Made by a program: the position numbers and the translations under genes | Part shown: piece by piece, positions 13,103 through 19,699 of the stretch | Layout: each line of letters opens with the position of its first letter | Position numbering within the stretch: position 1 is the first letter of the stretch | Notes under the pieces: generated by a model | The model's database searches: none | Told to the model about the DNA's origin: nothing | Seen by the model: the letters and a program-made list of their open reading frames with translations, nothing else | Source: a virus | Direction: 5' to 3' (one strand) | Length of the DNA stretch: 24,117 bases | Virus record (IMG/VR): IMGVR_UViG_3300010160_000221 | Location: 1 to 24,117 of that record

Positions 13103-13349
13103 AATAGACTTGCCTAATGGACAGGCAATACCAAGAGCAGATGATATCAAGCGTTTGACGAGTCCTGATTGGATTGCATCATGGTGGCATATAGATGATG
13201 TAAAAGGGTTAAACAAAAAATTAACTAAGCAAGAATGTAGGGATGTGCTCGACATAGTTAATCATAAACATGATGCCAATGTAGGGATTAATTGGGATGT
13301 AATCAGCTATTACATTGATCAAATTATTGAAGAAAAGGAAAATGCATGA
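13086..13349 (+). CDS. Conserved hypothetical phage protein
   Basis: 87 residues from the third of three consecutive start codons (GTG-ATG-ATG at 13080-13088); this one has the best distance (seven bases) to AGGAG. Conserved-looking core Leu-Thr-Ser-Pro-Asp-Trp-Ile-Ala-Ser-Trp-Trp-His-Ile-Asp-Asp-Val, then Asp-Ala-Asn-Val-Gly-Ile-Asn-Trp-Asp-Val-Ile, recurrent in phage hypothetical proteins. Function unknown. Confidence 0.78.
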   Translation: MKVMIEIDLPNGQAIPRADDIKRLTSPDWIASWWHIDDVKGLNKKLTKQECRDVLDIVNHKHDANVGINWDVISYYIDQIIEEKENA

Positions 13350-13531
13350 TTACGGAAAAAGAAGTAAAGAAGGGTGGCTACACTTTGTTGCCCGAAGGTG
13401 GGTGGATTCGGATTGATCCTGAAACAATGCCACATGATTGGGAAAACATTTGTTCAGGATTTGGCATTGATCCTGAGTGCAAAAGCGCAATTCTGTGCGT
13501 AGTTGGTGTTAAAGAAGAGTGGGAGAAATAA
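13346..13531 (+). CDS. Small conserved protein, unknown function
   Basis: 61 residues, ATGA overlap with the previous gene. Contains Gly-Gly-Trp-Ile-Arg-Ile-Asp-Pro-Glu-Thr-Met-Pro-His-Asp-Trp and two cysteines near the end. A small beta-rich fold is likely. I cannot assign a family with confidence. Confidence 0.73.
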   Translation: MITEKEVKKGGYTLLPEGGWIRIDPETMPHDWENICSGFGIDPECKSAILCVVGVKEEWEK

Positions 13532-13821
13532 TGTATAAAGCAAAACCTACATTCTTTGGCAATCCTGATCGTGGGCAAGATCCCAAGCGTAGACCGTATG
13601 GCGTAGAGATCAGGACTTTACAAGGGGAAACTATATCTGAACTGCTTGATGATTTTGACAGGTGGAGAATGGATAACCCCAATATTGGTGGTGGTAACTG
13701 GGGGACTTGCAAAGTCTACAAGGACACTAAGCTTTTTGGTTACATGAGTTGGAACGGACGCATTTGGGATCGAGATATTTGGTCAGAACAAGCAAAGGAA
13801 CTTAAAGATGAAACGATATGA
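13531..13821 (+). CDS. Protein of unknown function
   Basis: 96 residues from the ATG that shares a base with the previous stop (TAATG) and has GGGAG upstream. Basic N-terminal half with Asn-Pro-Asp-Arg-Gly-Gln-Asp-Pro-Lys-Arg-Arg-Pro-Tyr, then Asn-Ile-Gly-Gly-Gly-Asn-Trp-Gly-Thr-Cys and several Trp. Not recognised. Confidence 0.74.
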   Translation: MYKAKPTFFGNPDRGQDPKRRPYGVEIRTLQGETISELLDDFDRWRMDNPNIGGGNWGTCKVYKDTKLFGYMSWNGRIWDRDIWSEQAKELKDETI

Positions 13822-13975
13822 AGTAGTATTTTATTTAACACGCAAAGTGATGGTAACAGTGGATGTGCCTAATGGCGAAGATCCGGTTGAGTATGCTTGG
13901 GATGAAGTGGAGTTTGCGCCAAACGAAGAAGTGGTTGACTCTGATGTTTGTGAGGTAGATCCTAATGAATCTTAA
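13808..13975 (+). CDS. Small acidic protein, unknown function
   Basis: 55 residues, strongly acidic after a beta-like start (Tyr-Glu-Val-Val-Phe-Tyr-Leu-Thr-Arg-Lys-Val-Met-Val-Thr-Val). The ATG overlaps the previous gene by 14 bases and its Shine-Dalgarno is poor, but the frame fills the gap exactly and overlaps the next start by 11 bases. Possibly a small single-domain protein of the beta-grasp size range; no assignment. Confidence 0.62.
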   Translation: MKRYEVVFYLTRKVMVTVDVPNGEDPVEYAWDEVEFAPNEEVVDSDVCEVDPNES

Positions 13976-14246
13976 AGAATGCCAAGGCAGAGTGCCTGTT
14001 TTCGTTGGTGGGGATTCCCCTTTTCAAATAGTTGATTTCCCTACTAGGAAGCAGTTTGACGAACTTTACAGAACGAGTAACGATGAGTTTAGGGATAGGT
14101 ATTGGAATGTTCTTAAAATGCGAACAAAGGGGTATAGTTTGACTGATGTAGGCAAAAAATACCTTTTGACTCGTGAGAGGATTAGACAGATAGAAGCTAA
14201 GTTTTTAAGGAAAGTAGCAACTTCTTTAAGGACTGAGACGCTTTGA
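13965..14246 (+). CDS. Sigma70 region-4-like DNA-binding protein
   Basis: 93 residues. The C-terminal third (about 54-86) matches sigma70 region 4.2: Gly-Tyr-Ser-Leu-Thr-Asp-Val-Gly-Lys-Lys-Tyr, then Leu-Thr-Arg-Glu-Arg-Ile-Arg-Gln-Ile-Glu-Ala-Lys-Phe-Leu-Arg-Lys. In host sigma factors these residues bind the -35 element. Regions 2 and 3 are absent, so it is not a complete sigma factor. It more likely redirects host RNA polymerase or acts as a repressor or co-activator. It is the last gene of the rightward operon and its end overlaps the convergent Toprim gene by 50 bases. GAGG lies upstream of the ATG. Confidence 0.85.
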   Translation: MNLKECQGRVPVFVGGDSPFQIVDFPTRKQFDELYRTSNDEFRDRYWNVLKMRTKGYSLTDVGKKYLLTRERIRQIEAKFLRKVATSLRTETL

Positions 14247-15021
14247 AATTGCCGACTCTTCTATGATAATCATTGAAATCTTCCCCGACTGTTTCGGAGA
14301 GCCAATACGGTTTGCCTGTTTCTTTGGCAGTAGTTTCTCCGACACCGTTGGGGTCATTATCAGCAACAATGATCCCTTGCCCGATGTTCCCCGATACGAA
14401 CTTCATATTACTTGCACTAAAGCACACATAGATTGTGTAAGGAATATTAGTTTGACTCATGGACTGCCGAATAGACAATCCAGTAGCATACCCCTCGCAA
14501 AGTATGGAAGTCCCTTTTGTGCCGATAACAAAGGTTGCGCCTTTGCTTGTTTGTCCATAGAGGAACTTTTTACCCCCCTCGTCATTTATGAGTTGGCATC
14601 CTACCAGTCTGCCATCAATGCGCATGGGAATTACTAAAGTTTTAGTATCACCATCTATTAATACATTCCCTTCTTCGTTGACGAAGCCTTTTTTAATCAA
14701 ATAGGAATGCGTATCAAGGTAAGTCTGTGATAGCAAGTCTTCAGCTTTTTTGGCAGCCTTTTGCGCTTCGTCATTCCTTTTTTGCATAGACTCTTTGATA
14801 CGGCTTCTTACTTCTGTTGACGAAGACTCACCATTGGAAAACCAAGTGACTGGTTTCTCCATCGTTGCCCAGTTTTGAACCCATCCCACATTACCTAGAA
14901 ACTTATACCTACCGTTTCTCGATCTTGGGTGGTCTTCTGTTGGTGTTGCTACCCATTTGTCATAGACAAGACTGCTCATTATTAAGCCATGTTGTCTTGC
15001 AAATTCTTCAAATATCATCAT
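14197..15021 (-). CDS. Toprim-domain primase-like protein
   Basis: 274 residues. Toprim signature: Leu-Cys-Glu-Gly-Tyr-Ala-Thr-Gly-Leu-Ser (174-183, catalytic Glu176), Ile-Ile-Val-Ala-Asp-Asn-Asp (217-223, Asp221 and Asp223), and Gly-Glu-Asp-Phe-Asn-Asp (247-252). This metal-binding fold makes primers in phage primases. The N-terminal zinc ribbon of full primases is missing, but the preceding helicase carries a zinc finger. The ATG overlaps the helicase stop by four bases, so the two are co-translated and probably work together at the fork. It converges on the sigma-like gene with a 50-base overlap. A Toprim nuclease is the alternative. Confidence 0.85.
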   Translation of the reverse strand: MMIFEEFARQHGLIMSSLVYDKWVATPTEDHPRSRNGRYKFLGNVGWVQNWATMEKPVTWFSNGESSSTEVRSRIKESMQKRNDEAQKAAKKAEDLLSQTYLDTHSYLIKKGFVNEEGNVLIDGDTKTLVIPMRIDGRLVGCQLINDEGGKKFLYGQTSKGATFVIGTKGTSILCEGYATGLSIRQSMSQTNIPYTIYVCFSASNMKFVSGNIGQGIIVADNDPNGVGETTAKETGKPYWLSETVGEDFNDYHRRVGNFKASQSLKKLLLSLKT

Positions 15022-16502
15022 CTTTTCCCCATTTTGTTTTGGCGTTTACTCCATATAATGTTTCTGTGCTTAATCCATTTTTGAGTAGCTTCAGAAGGTA
15101 TCTTTGTTATCTCTCGCAGTCCACGAGGCCATACACCAAACCTATCTCGATACTTGTTACTTGCCCAATATAGGTTGTATTCCTTTTGTTTGGCTATGTG
15201 CAATAACTCTGAATAGAACTCTTGTTTGATTTCTTTTGGGACTTTGTTGTCAAAGCCAAGCTCGATCAGCTCACCTTCAACGGCTTCTATCTGCTTTCTT
15301 TGTTTGACATAGCCACAGATTACACAAGAAAGACTATTCCTTGCCCATAGAGCAGAGCATTTTGGGCATTTTGACTCGGCTTTGATAGTTTCTGACGGCT
15401 CTTTCTTTGCTTTTTCAATATGTTCATCAAGAGTTTTAACACCATTAGCAAATATTTCTTCCCATTCTTCCCTGAATCGTAGGTAATTGCCTGAATGATC
15501 GAGCCACAAAGCATATTCTTTTGTCGGATAGCTACGCATAACTCTGCCTAATTGTTGTATATGACTTGACAAAGACTTGGCAAATGGACGAGCCGACACT
15601 CCTATCATTACATCGGGAACATCAAACCCCCTTGTCAGAATGTCAGTAGCAATTAAGCCATGAATTTCTGTATCAGGCTTTGAAAAATCCTCGATTACTT
15701 CTTGCTTGTATTCAGAGTTATCCAAGTAGGATATGCTAATAAAGTTATAGCCTTTCCTTGCAAACTGTTCTACCAAGTCCTGTCCATGCGCTACTCCGGC
15801 ACAGAAAACAATCGTCTTTCTTGGTCTCCCGAAGATTTCATGGGTTTTTTTCTCCCATTCAGCCACAATATCACCAGTAATCTTCATGCCACGCTCAGTT
15901 ACTTGGTCAGGACTCCACTCTCCAGCCACCTTTTTAACACCTGTCATGTCTATTTCTTTTGAAATGAACACTCGTAGTGGCGCTAACCAGTTGCCGTTGA
16001 CCAAGCTTTCCGTTGTTGCACCACAAACCACATTCGAATAGATGTTACCCAAACCCTTGGTAAATGGTGTTGCAGTCAGCCCGATTACTTTAATCTTTTC
16101 ATTGGCTTTAATGATATTTGTTATCTGTTGACGAGTAATGTGGCATTCATCAACAATCAATAAATCAATGTCAGGAAAGTTTTGCCGCCTTTCCAGTGTT
16201 TGCGAAGAGCAAATTTGTATCTTTTTGGTAATATCTTTCTTGTAATGGTCAGCCTGTAGTACCCCATGATCTAAGTTATATTTCGTTAGACGAAGACTTG
16301 TTTGATCAATCAGGACAATACGGTCTAGGATCATCGCAGAACGCTTGTATTTGTCTGAAGTAGCCTTCATCAGGTAAATGGCCACCTCTGTCTTGCCAAA
16401 GCCTGTAGGAGCGTATAGCAACTGTGTTCTATGCCCATCCTTAAACCCTTGGCGCAATGCATCAACTACACCGATTTGGTGTTCACGCAATTCTAGTTCC
16501 AT
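15018..16502 (-). CDS. SF2 DEAD/DEAH-type helicase with C-terminal zinc finger
   Basis: 494 residues. Motif I Ala-Pro-Thr-Gly-Phe-Gly-Lys-Thr (31-38), motif II Asp-Glu-Cys-His (118-121), motif III Thr-Ala-Thr (143-145), motif VI Gln-Gln-Leu-Gly-Arg-Val-Met-Arg (316-323). The layout is that of the type III restriction/UvsW-like SF2 helicases. A zinc finger follows: Cys379, Cys382, Cys393, Cys396. Such phage helicases remodel forks or D-loops using ATP. It sits between the ParB-like gene (three bases away) and the Toprim gene (overlapping). The GroES, RusA and DnaB-like neighbours fit a self-contained replication and recombination set. Confidence 0.93.
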   Translation of the reverse strand: MELELREHQIGVVDALRQGFKDGHRTQLLYAPTGFGKTEVAIYLMKATSDKYKRSAMILDRIVLIDQTSLRLTKYNLDHGVLQADHYKKDITKKIQICSSQTLERRQNFPDIDLLIVDECHITRQQITNIIKANEKIKVIGLTATPFTKGLGNIYSNVVCGATTESLVNGNWLAPLRVFISKEIDMTGVKKVAGEWSPDQVTERGMKITGDIVAEWEKKTHEIFGRPRKTIVFCAGVAHGQDLVEQFARKGYNFISISYLDNSEYKQEVIEDFSKPDTEIHGLIATDILTRGFDVPDVMIGVSARPFAKSLSSHIQQLGRVMRSYPTKEYALWLDHSGNYLRFREEWEEIFANGVKTLDEHIEKAKKEPSETIKAESKCPKCSALWARNSLSCVICGYVKQRKQIEAVEGELIELGFDNKVPKEIKQEFYSELLHIAKQKEYNLYWASNKYRDRFGVWPRGLREITKIPSEATQKWIKHRNIIWSKRQNKMGKR

Positions 16503-16505
16503 AGC

Positions 16506-17327
16506 TTACTTCTTTTTTTGCAAAGATTTAACTTGACGAATCAATTCAGCATTTCTTGATTGATACATGTCTCTGCTATCTCTTAGAGTTTTGTTTTCCA
16601 TTTCTAAGATCTTAATTGTCTCTCGTAACTCTTTTAATGTGTCTTGTATGTCCTCGATTTCAATGTCAGTGGCATCTTCCCATCGATTAGAAGCGATAAT
16701 ATCTTTTAGCTTGGCATTCTCATCATCCAAGTTCTCTATCGTTGTAGACAGTTCTTTTAACTGGTCTTCAGTTTCATCATAGACTGGCTTTTCTTCAACA
16801 ACTTTCTTTTTAAATAATTCTGTATTTATTTTTATCTCTTTTTTGTTCTTATCAAAATATGTTTTTTGAGGAGAAAATTCTTTTAACTTTTTAGCTTCAA
16901 TCATTGCCAACTTAACACGACCAACAGTCATTGATGTAACACCTATTTCTTTGGCAATCATTGTGTTGGTATATTTACCCCATACAGGATGGTTCAACAT
17001 AATCTCAATGGCATAACGATTGTCAGCATGAGTTGGTCTCATGCCGTTATCTTTGTTGGCAGTTAACGAAAAGCGTAAGGCATCTTCTTTTGTTCCTTGA
17101 CGAAGATCAACATCTACAGAGACAGTACCGTTTTTCTTATTGGCAAAATACCTGTGAAAGCCTGATGAGAGCCAGTAATCAGAGCCGTCATGGAAGACAA
17201 CCATTAAAGGAAACTGATGCCCTTCCTTCATTAATTCAGCGTACTCATCTACAGCTTGTGTGTTTAATTCTTTACGAGTTTGTGTGCCACCGTCTATGCG
17301 AATGGCTAATAAATTTAAAGTTTTCAT
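16506..17327 (-). CDS. ParB-like protein with HTH and coiled coil
   Basis: 273 residues. The N-terminal ParB/Srx-like domain includes Gln-Thr-Arg near residue 16 and Ser-Gly-Phe-His-Arg-Tyr-Phe-Ala (about 55-62, the ParB box position). A helix-turn-helix follows (about 120-145, Met-Ile-Ala-Lys-Glu-Ile-Gly-Val-Thr-Ser-Met-Thr-Val-Gly-Arg-Val), then a long coiled coil (about 185-273). ParB proteins bind DNA and CTP, and phage versions act in replication, transcription or nicking. This is the only leftward gene here with the TGCTAGGAG site (minus strand, 17341-17333), so it may share regulation by the small RNA with the rightward genes. Confidence 0.83.
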   Translation of the reverse strand: MKTLNLLAIRIDGGTQTRKELNTQAVDEYAELMKEGHQFPLMVVFHDGSDYWLSSGFHRYFANKKNGTVSVDVDLRQGTKEDALRFSLTANKDNGMRPTHADNRYAIEIMLNHPVWGKYTNTMIAKEIGVTSMTVGRVKLAMIEAKKLKEFSPQKTYFDKNKKEIKINTELFKKKVVEEKPVYDETEDQLKELSTTIENLDDENAKLKDIIASNRWEDATDIEIEDIQDTLKELRETIKILEMENKTLRDSRDMYQSRNAELIRQVKSLQKKK

Positions 17328-17373
17328 TTTCTCTCCTAGCAGTTGGAAATTCCAGTTTATTAAAAATTACAAA

Positions 17374-17799
17374 TTAAAGCAAGACTATTTCAACAAATTT
17401 GTCCTTGGGTACATCATAAAAATATTCTCCGTCAGCTATCCTCCTGTTTGGTATTTCCATCAATGGGCTTATCAGTATTTCTTTAACATTGATATACCAA
17501 GCCTTTGATAGACTCTTGTTGATGACAAAGTAAACCGTTGGCATATCGTTGTCGAATAACTTTTTCTTCCGTTGAGGAATATGTATTGTCCTGAATGGGC
17601 AATCTTCCCAATCCCGCATTTCAACCTCGGCATAACCGATTGGCACAGAGAACTCATTCTCAATTAATAAATCCACCTTGTATTTGTCATATGGCAGAGC
17701 CGTATAGTCCCATTTGTTCTTGAGATAAGTTGTCAATGCTTCCCTTGCCGGTGGATCGCATTGATCATGGATGTATTGGTCGAATGGTTTAATTTTCAT
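17374..17799 (-). CDS. Unknown protein, possible PD-(D/E)XK-type nuclease
   Basis: 141 residues from the ATG chosen here; an in-frame ATG 42 bases upstream also exists and neither has a good Shine-Dalgarno. Residues 41-60 read like a PD-(D/E)XK core: a strand with Lys41-Val-Asp43, then Tyr-Ala-Glu58-Val-Glu60, with Arg/Lys-rich 76-80 behind and a later strand Thr-Val-Tyr-Phe-Val-Ile-Asn. The usual Lys of ExK is Glu here, an ExE form known in BamHI. That makes nuclease activity plausible but unproven. It precedes the ParB-like gene by 46 bases. Confidence 0.68.
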   Translation of the reverse strand: MKIKPFDQYIHDQCDPPAREALTTYLKNKWDYTALPYDKYKVDLLIENEFSVPIGYAEVEMRDWEDCPFRTIHIPQRKKKLFDNDMPTVYFVINKSLSKAWYINVKEILISPLMEIPNRRIADGEYFYDVPKDKFVEIVLL

Positions 17800-18127
17800 A
17801 AGTAAAAAACAATAGTTTCCCCAAGGGTGATAAGCCCCCATCCATTACGAAGTAACTATCGCAACTAATGCTCCCTAAGGTAATGTTCAATCGTCATAGT
17901 AGTTGTCTCACCTCTGTCCACTATAACTTGTGTGATACCCATTTAAGTCCACGAGGCACGCTATCGGGTGAAGGATCAGCCTATGTTCTATTCCACGCAA
18001 CCCATGTAGGTTCTTGATATCGTTTGGAGTACGGCAGAGGATAAAAGATAGAATGAAATAAATTCATTTTTTCTTAATCACCCCTAGCCATAGTAGGTTA
18101 AACCAAAATAAAACATTTTGCAACAAA
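17800..18127. other. Non-coding stretch, about 330 bp, possible structured RNA or leader
   Basis: No open frame above about 15 codons and no tRNA cloverleaf found on either strand. Base composition is more even than the AT-rich spacers elsewhere. It contains several short complementary pieces, for example GAATGAA/TTCATT followed by T at 18051-18070, and TTAC-GAA-GTAA near 17847. It lies upstream of the ParB/helicase/primase genes on the minus strand, so a long 5' leader, promoter region or replication origin is possible. I found no convincing -35/-10 pair inside it. Confidence 0.5.
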
Positions 18128-18167
18128 TAAAAAGAAAGAACCCCAAATTGTTTAGATCTGGGGTTCT
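18125..18167 (-). terminator. Strong intrinsic terminator on the minus strand
   Basis: Stem AGAACCCC/GGGGTTCT (18167-18160 with 18144-18137 on the minus strand), extendable by three pairs including one G-U, followed by TTCTTTTTATTT (18136-18125). It would end the leftward operon that includes the HNH gene and also the short transcript from the promoter at 18229-18258. Confidence 0.88.
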
Positions 18168-18222
18168 GTGCTCATTGAGCTCTGCTAGGAGTGAATGAGA
18201 AGTGAATGTCAGTGGGTCTGAC
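18129..18222 (-). ncRNA. Candidate small RNA with anti-Shine-Dalgarno seed
   Basis: From the predicted start near 18222 the minus-strand RNA opens with a hairpin GUCAG-ACCCA-CUGAC (18222-18208). Then comes an unpaired stretch ending in CUCCUAGCAG (18191-18182), a small stem GCUC-AAU-GAGC (18180-18170), and the terminator. This is the layout of a bacterial trans-acting small RNA, about 94 nt long. The seed is complementary to TGCTAGGAG upstream of genes at 8208, 9267, 10374, 11262 and the ParB-like gene, over 12, 11, 9, 10 and 10 bases. Expression and targets are inferred. An old rightward gene start left at this place is the alternative. Confidence 0.62.
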
Positions 18223-18228
18223 ACACTA

Positions 18229-18258
18229 AGTATAGTGTATTTTTAAATATTGTGTCAA
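18229..18258 (-). promoter_or_regulatory. Near-consensus sigma70 promoter for the small RNA
   Basis: On the minus strand: -35 TTGACA (18258-18253), 18-bp spacer, -10 TATACT (18234-18229). The -35 overlaps the HNH stop codon. A palindrome ACACTA-AGTA-TAGTGT (18223-18238) straddles the -10 and could be an operator. On the plus strand the same palindrome followed by ATTTTT is a weak terminator. Confidence 0.75.
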
Positions 18259-18545
18259 CATATTGTACCTATGTGGTTATTTTCAAACAACCAGCCAATT
18301 GTTTTTCTATGGCATTCATCCCATAACTCGACTCTTTCTTGCTTGGAAAGCTTCATTCCTTGATCTAATTCCATATGGCAAGAGTAACAAAGTGCGCCAA
18401 TTCTGTAGTCATGGGCTTTGATGCCACGGCCTTTGCCGTCCCGTAGCTGGTTAGAATGCGCAGCCACTACCGTCCCATCGTTTCTGCCACAGTGTTGACA
18501 GGGCGATTGACGGACAATTTCTAGTAATTTCTTATTTCGATACAT
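18255..18545 (-). CDS. HNH-like zinc nuclease family protein (DUF1364-like)
   Basis: 96 residues. Zinc-site pattern Cys16-x2-Cys19, His30, Cys53-x2-Cys56-His57, with Ala-Ala-His-Ser and Gly-Arg-Gly-Ile-Lys-Ala-His-Asp-Tyr between. This matches phage proteins near recombination genes that belong to the HNH/treble-clef group. A nuclease acting in recombination or DNA processing is likely but the catalytic details are not certain. AAGGA precedes the ATG. It is separated from the next upstream gene by about 160 bp of non-coding DNA containing an inverted repeat. Confidence 0.8.
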   Translation of the reverse strand: MYRNKKLLEIVRQSPCQHCGRNDGTVVAAHSNQLRDGKGRGIKAHDYRIGALCYSCHMELDQGMKLSKQERVELWDECHRKTIGWLFENNHIGTIC

Positions 18546-18607
18546 GAAATCCTTTGAGTTGGGTGGATGTGTAGATTACTTGCCACCCCCAAGTTCGGAA
18601 AAGCCGA

Positions 18608-18641
18608 TTAGGTGCATTAAATTTTAAGGGGAGACACCTAA
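18608..18641. repeat. Inverted repeat upstream of the HNH gene
   Basis: TTAGGTG (18608-18614) and CACCTAA (18635-18641) are 7-bp inverted arms around 20 bases, in the 159-bp gap between the HNH gene and the next upstream gene. Possible operator or leader hairpin; too short to be sure. Confidence 0.45.
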
Positions 18642-18704
18642 CCGTAAATTGGTAATTTCGTATCTACAAGACTAGAAAACCAAGCATGAATAACCTCCCC
18701 CCAA

Positions 18705-18893
18705 TTAGCATCTACCATCGGGATCAAAATTTTCCCAATGATTTTTTAAATTTAAAGTATCGTTTAACTTTCTTATTTGATACTCCAAATCCTTAATTTT
18801 GTACTCCATATCGGCTATACGCCTGTCTTTGTCAATGCATTCTTTGATAATACTATCGTAGTCTGCCTGTAGTTTCCTTTGGTAAACATCCAT
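18705..18893 (-). CDS. Small coiled-coil protein, unknown function
   Basis: 62 residues, nearly all one charged helix with heptad-like Ile/Leu spacing (about 10-50). AAAGG upstream of the ATG. It lies ten bases after the sigma-like gene. Coiled coils this short often mediate dimerisation; no function is visible. Confidence 0.7.
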   Translation of the reverse strand: MDVYQRKLQADYDSIIKECIDKDRRIADMEYKIKDLEYQIRKLNDTLNLKNHWENFDPDGRC

Positions 18894-18902
18894 AATAAAC
18901 CT

Positions 18903-19085
18903 TTATATGTCTTCTCTTTTATATTTCTTTAACAAAAAATACTTAAATTTTCTAAGCGCTTTCTTTTCAACCTCGCTAACTCTGCTTCTTGACATACCCA
19001 AAATTTCTGCTACTTCCTCTTGGCTCATATGCCCTTCATCGTTTCTTGGTAGCTTACTTTTTGGCATATCTTCCTCTTCATGCAT
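18903..19085 (-). CDS. Second sigma70 region-4-like DNA-binding protein
   Basis: 60 residues, mostly one helix-turn-helix: Met-Ser-Gln-Glu-Glu-Val-Ala-Glu-Ile-Leu-Gly-Met-Ser-Arg-Ser-Arg-Val-Ser-Glu-Val-Glu-Lys-Lys-Ala (about 20-43). This matches the sigma region 4.2 pattern (acidic helix, Gly-Met-Ser turn, Arg-rich recognition helix, Glu-x-Lys-Ala). Smaller than the one at 14 kb. AGGAAAA precedes this ATG; an internal ATG at 19067 with GAGGAAG is an alternative start. It is in the leftward early region, so it may switch transcription between early and late programmes. Confidence 0.8.
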   Translation of the reverse strand: MHEEEDMPKSKLPRNDEGHMSQEEVAEILGMSRSRVSEVEKKALRKFKYFLLKKYKREDI

Positions 19086-19094
19086 TTAATTTTC

Positions 19095-19307
19095 CTATTT
19101 AGCTTTGAGTGCGTTCATAACCACCGCAATCTTGTGCTTTAAAGCAGAAATCTCAACCTCGTCTCTTCTTCGTTGCTCCCTGATGCCAATGTTCCACGCC
19201 CTTTGCCATGCAGACCAAGCAACCTGAGCGCTTGTGTTGGCAAAAGAATTCTCATGGCGAACTAATGAAATCTTTCCCTCTGCCCATTCCTCAAATTCTT
19301 GTTTCAT
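19095..19307 (-). CDS. Small protein with Trp-rich centre, unknown function
   Basis: 70 residues. The N-terminal Glu-Phe-Glu-Glu-Trp-Ala and central Val-Ala-Trp-Ser-Ala-Trp-Gln-Arg-Ala-Trp are typical of a phage small-protein group often found near replication genes. AAGGAG precedes the ATG. Helical C terminus, no enzyme motif. Confidence 0.76.
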   Translation of the reverse strand: MKQEFEEWAEGKISLVRHENSFANTSAQVAWSAWQRAWNIGIREQRRRDEVEISALKHKIAVVMNALKAK

Positions 19308-19316
19308 TTTATCTCC

Positions 19317-19460
19317 TTAAATATCGTCACAGCATCTAGTTTCACATTCTTCGCAGCAATTACACAGACTTTCTTCGTCCCCATGTATCTCTTCGGCAAA
19401 AGGGCAAGTATGCATATCTTGAGCTGGTTTCTTTTCGCAACAGCCACATAACTCTTTCAT
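19317..19460 (-). CDS. Cysteine-rich conserved small phage protein
   Basis: 47 residues with ten cysteines. It holds Leu-Cys-Gly-Cys-Cys, then His-Thr-Cys-Pro-Phe-Ala-Glu-Glu-Ile-His-Gly-Asp, then Leu-Cys-Asn-Cys-Cys-Glu-Glu-Cys. I recognise the second and third blocks from short proteins common in environmental tailed phages. Zinc binding is likely, role unknown. A strong AAGGAGG lies seven bases upstream, in the end of the gene before it. Confidence 0.85.
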   Translation of the reverse strand: MKELCGCCEKKPAQDMHTCPFAEEIHGDEESLCNCCEECETRCCDDI

Positions 19461-19469
19461 TATTCCTCC

Positions 19470-19547
19470 TTATTTACGGCAGTACGGACACTTGACCAGT
19501 ATGGTTATTATCTTTGATTTACAGTGTACGCAAATGTAATGGGTCAT
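19470..19547 (-). CDS. Tiny zinc-ribbon-like protein
   Basis: 25 residues with two CxxC pairs: Cys6-Val-His-Cys9 and Cys20-Pro-Tyr-Cys23. The start overlaps the stop of the preceding gene (ATGA), and the gene ends ten bases before the next. Its size and both Cys pairs fit a minimal zinc ribbon. The purine-rich GAGAAAG upstream is weak. Confidence 0.62.
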   Translation of the reverse strand: MTHYICVHCKSKIITILVKCPYCRK

Positions 19548-19696
19548 TTCTTTCTCTTTCCATAAAACATTTGATTAGACCAGCTATTTAAAATAACAGC
19601 CTTGACCTCTTCTCGCTTATCTTCGGGTAAGTCGGCAACAGAATCTTCAAGGCATTTTAAAACTTCTTTGACCATTTGTTGTGGGGTAATAATCAT
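19544..19696 (-). CDS. Small protein, unknown function
   Basis: 50 residues, helical, acidic centre, with a basic C-terminal tail (Gly-Lys-Arg-Lys-Lys). Its stop overlaps the next start and GGTGAG precedes the ATG. Not recognised. Confidence 0.68.
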   Translation of the reverse strand: MIITPQQMVKEVLKCLEDSVADLPEDKREEVKAVILNSWSNQMFYGKRKK

Positions 19697-19699
19697 TTC

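Noticed and set aside
16442-16453. TTAAACCCTTGG inside the helicase gene resembles half of the 20-bp repeat
   Set aside because: It lacks the palindromic half and lies in conserved coding sequence.
17162-17168. CTGATGA on the plus strand inside the ParB-like gene
   Set aside because: No GAAA or closing stems follow and the match is antisense to a coding region; chance.
17842-18128. tRNA or tmRNA in the gene-free stretch
   Set aside because: No acceptor stem and no T-arm GTTCRANNC pattern in correct position on either strand.
18195-18221. Eight-codon frame following the orphan TGCTAGGAG on the plus strand
   Set aside because: Too short to support as a gene, no neighbour to act on, and the opposite strand has the better promoter and terminator.
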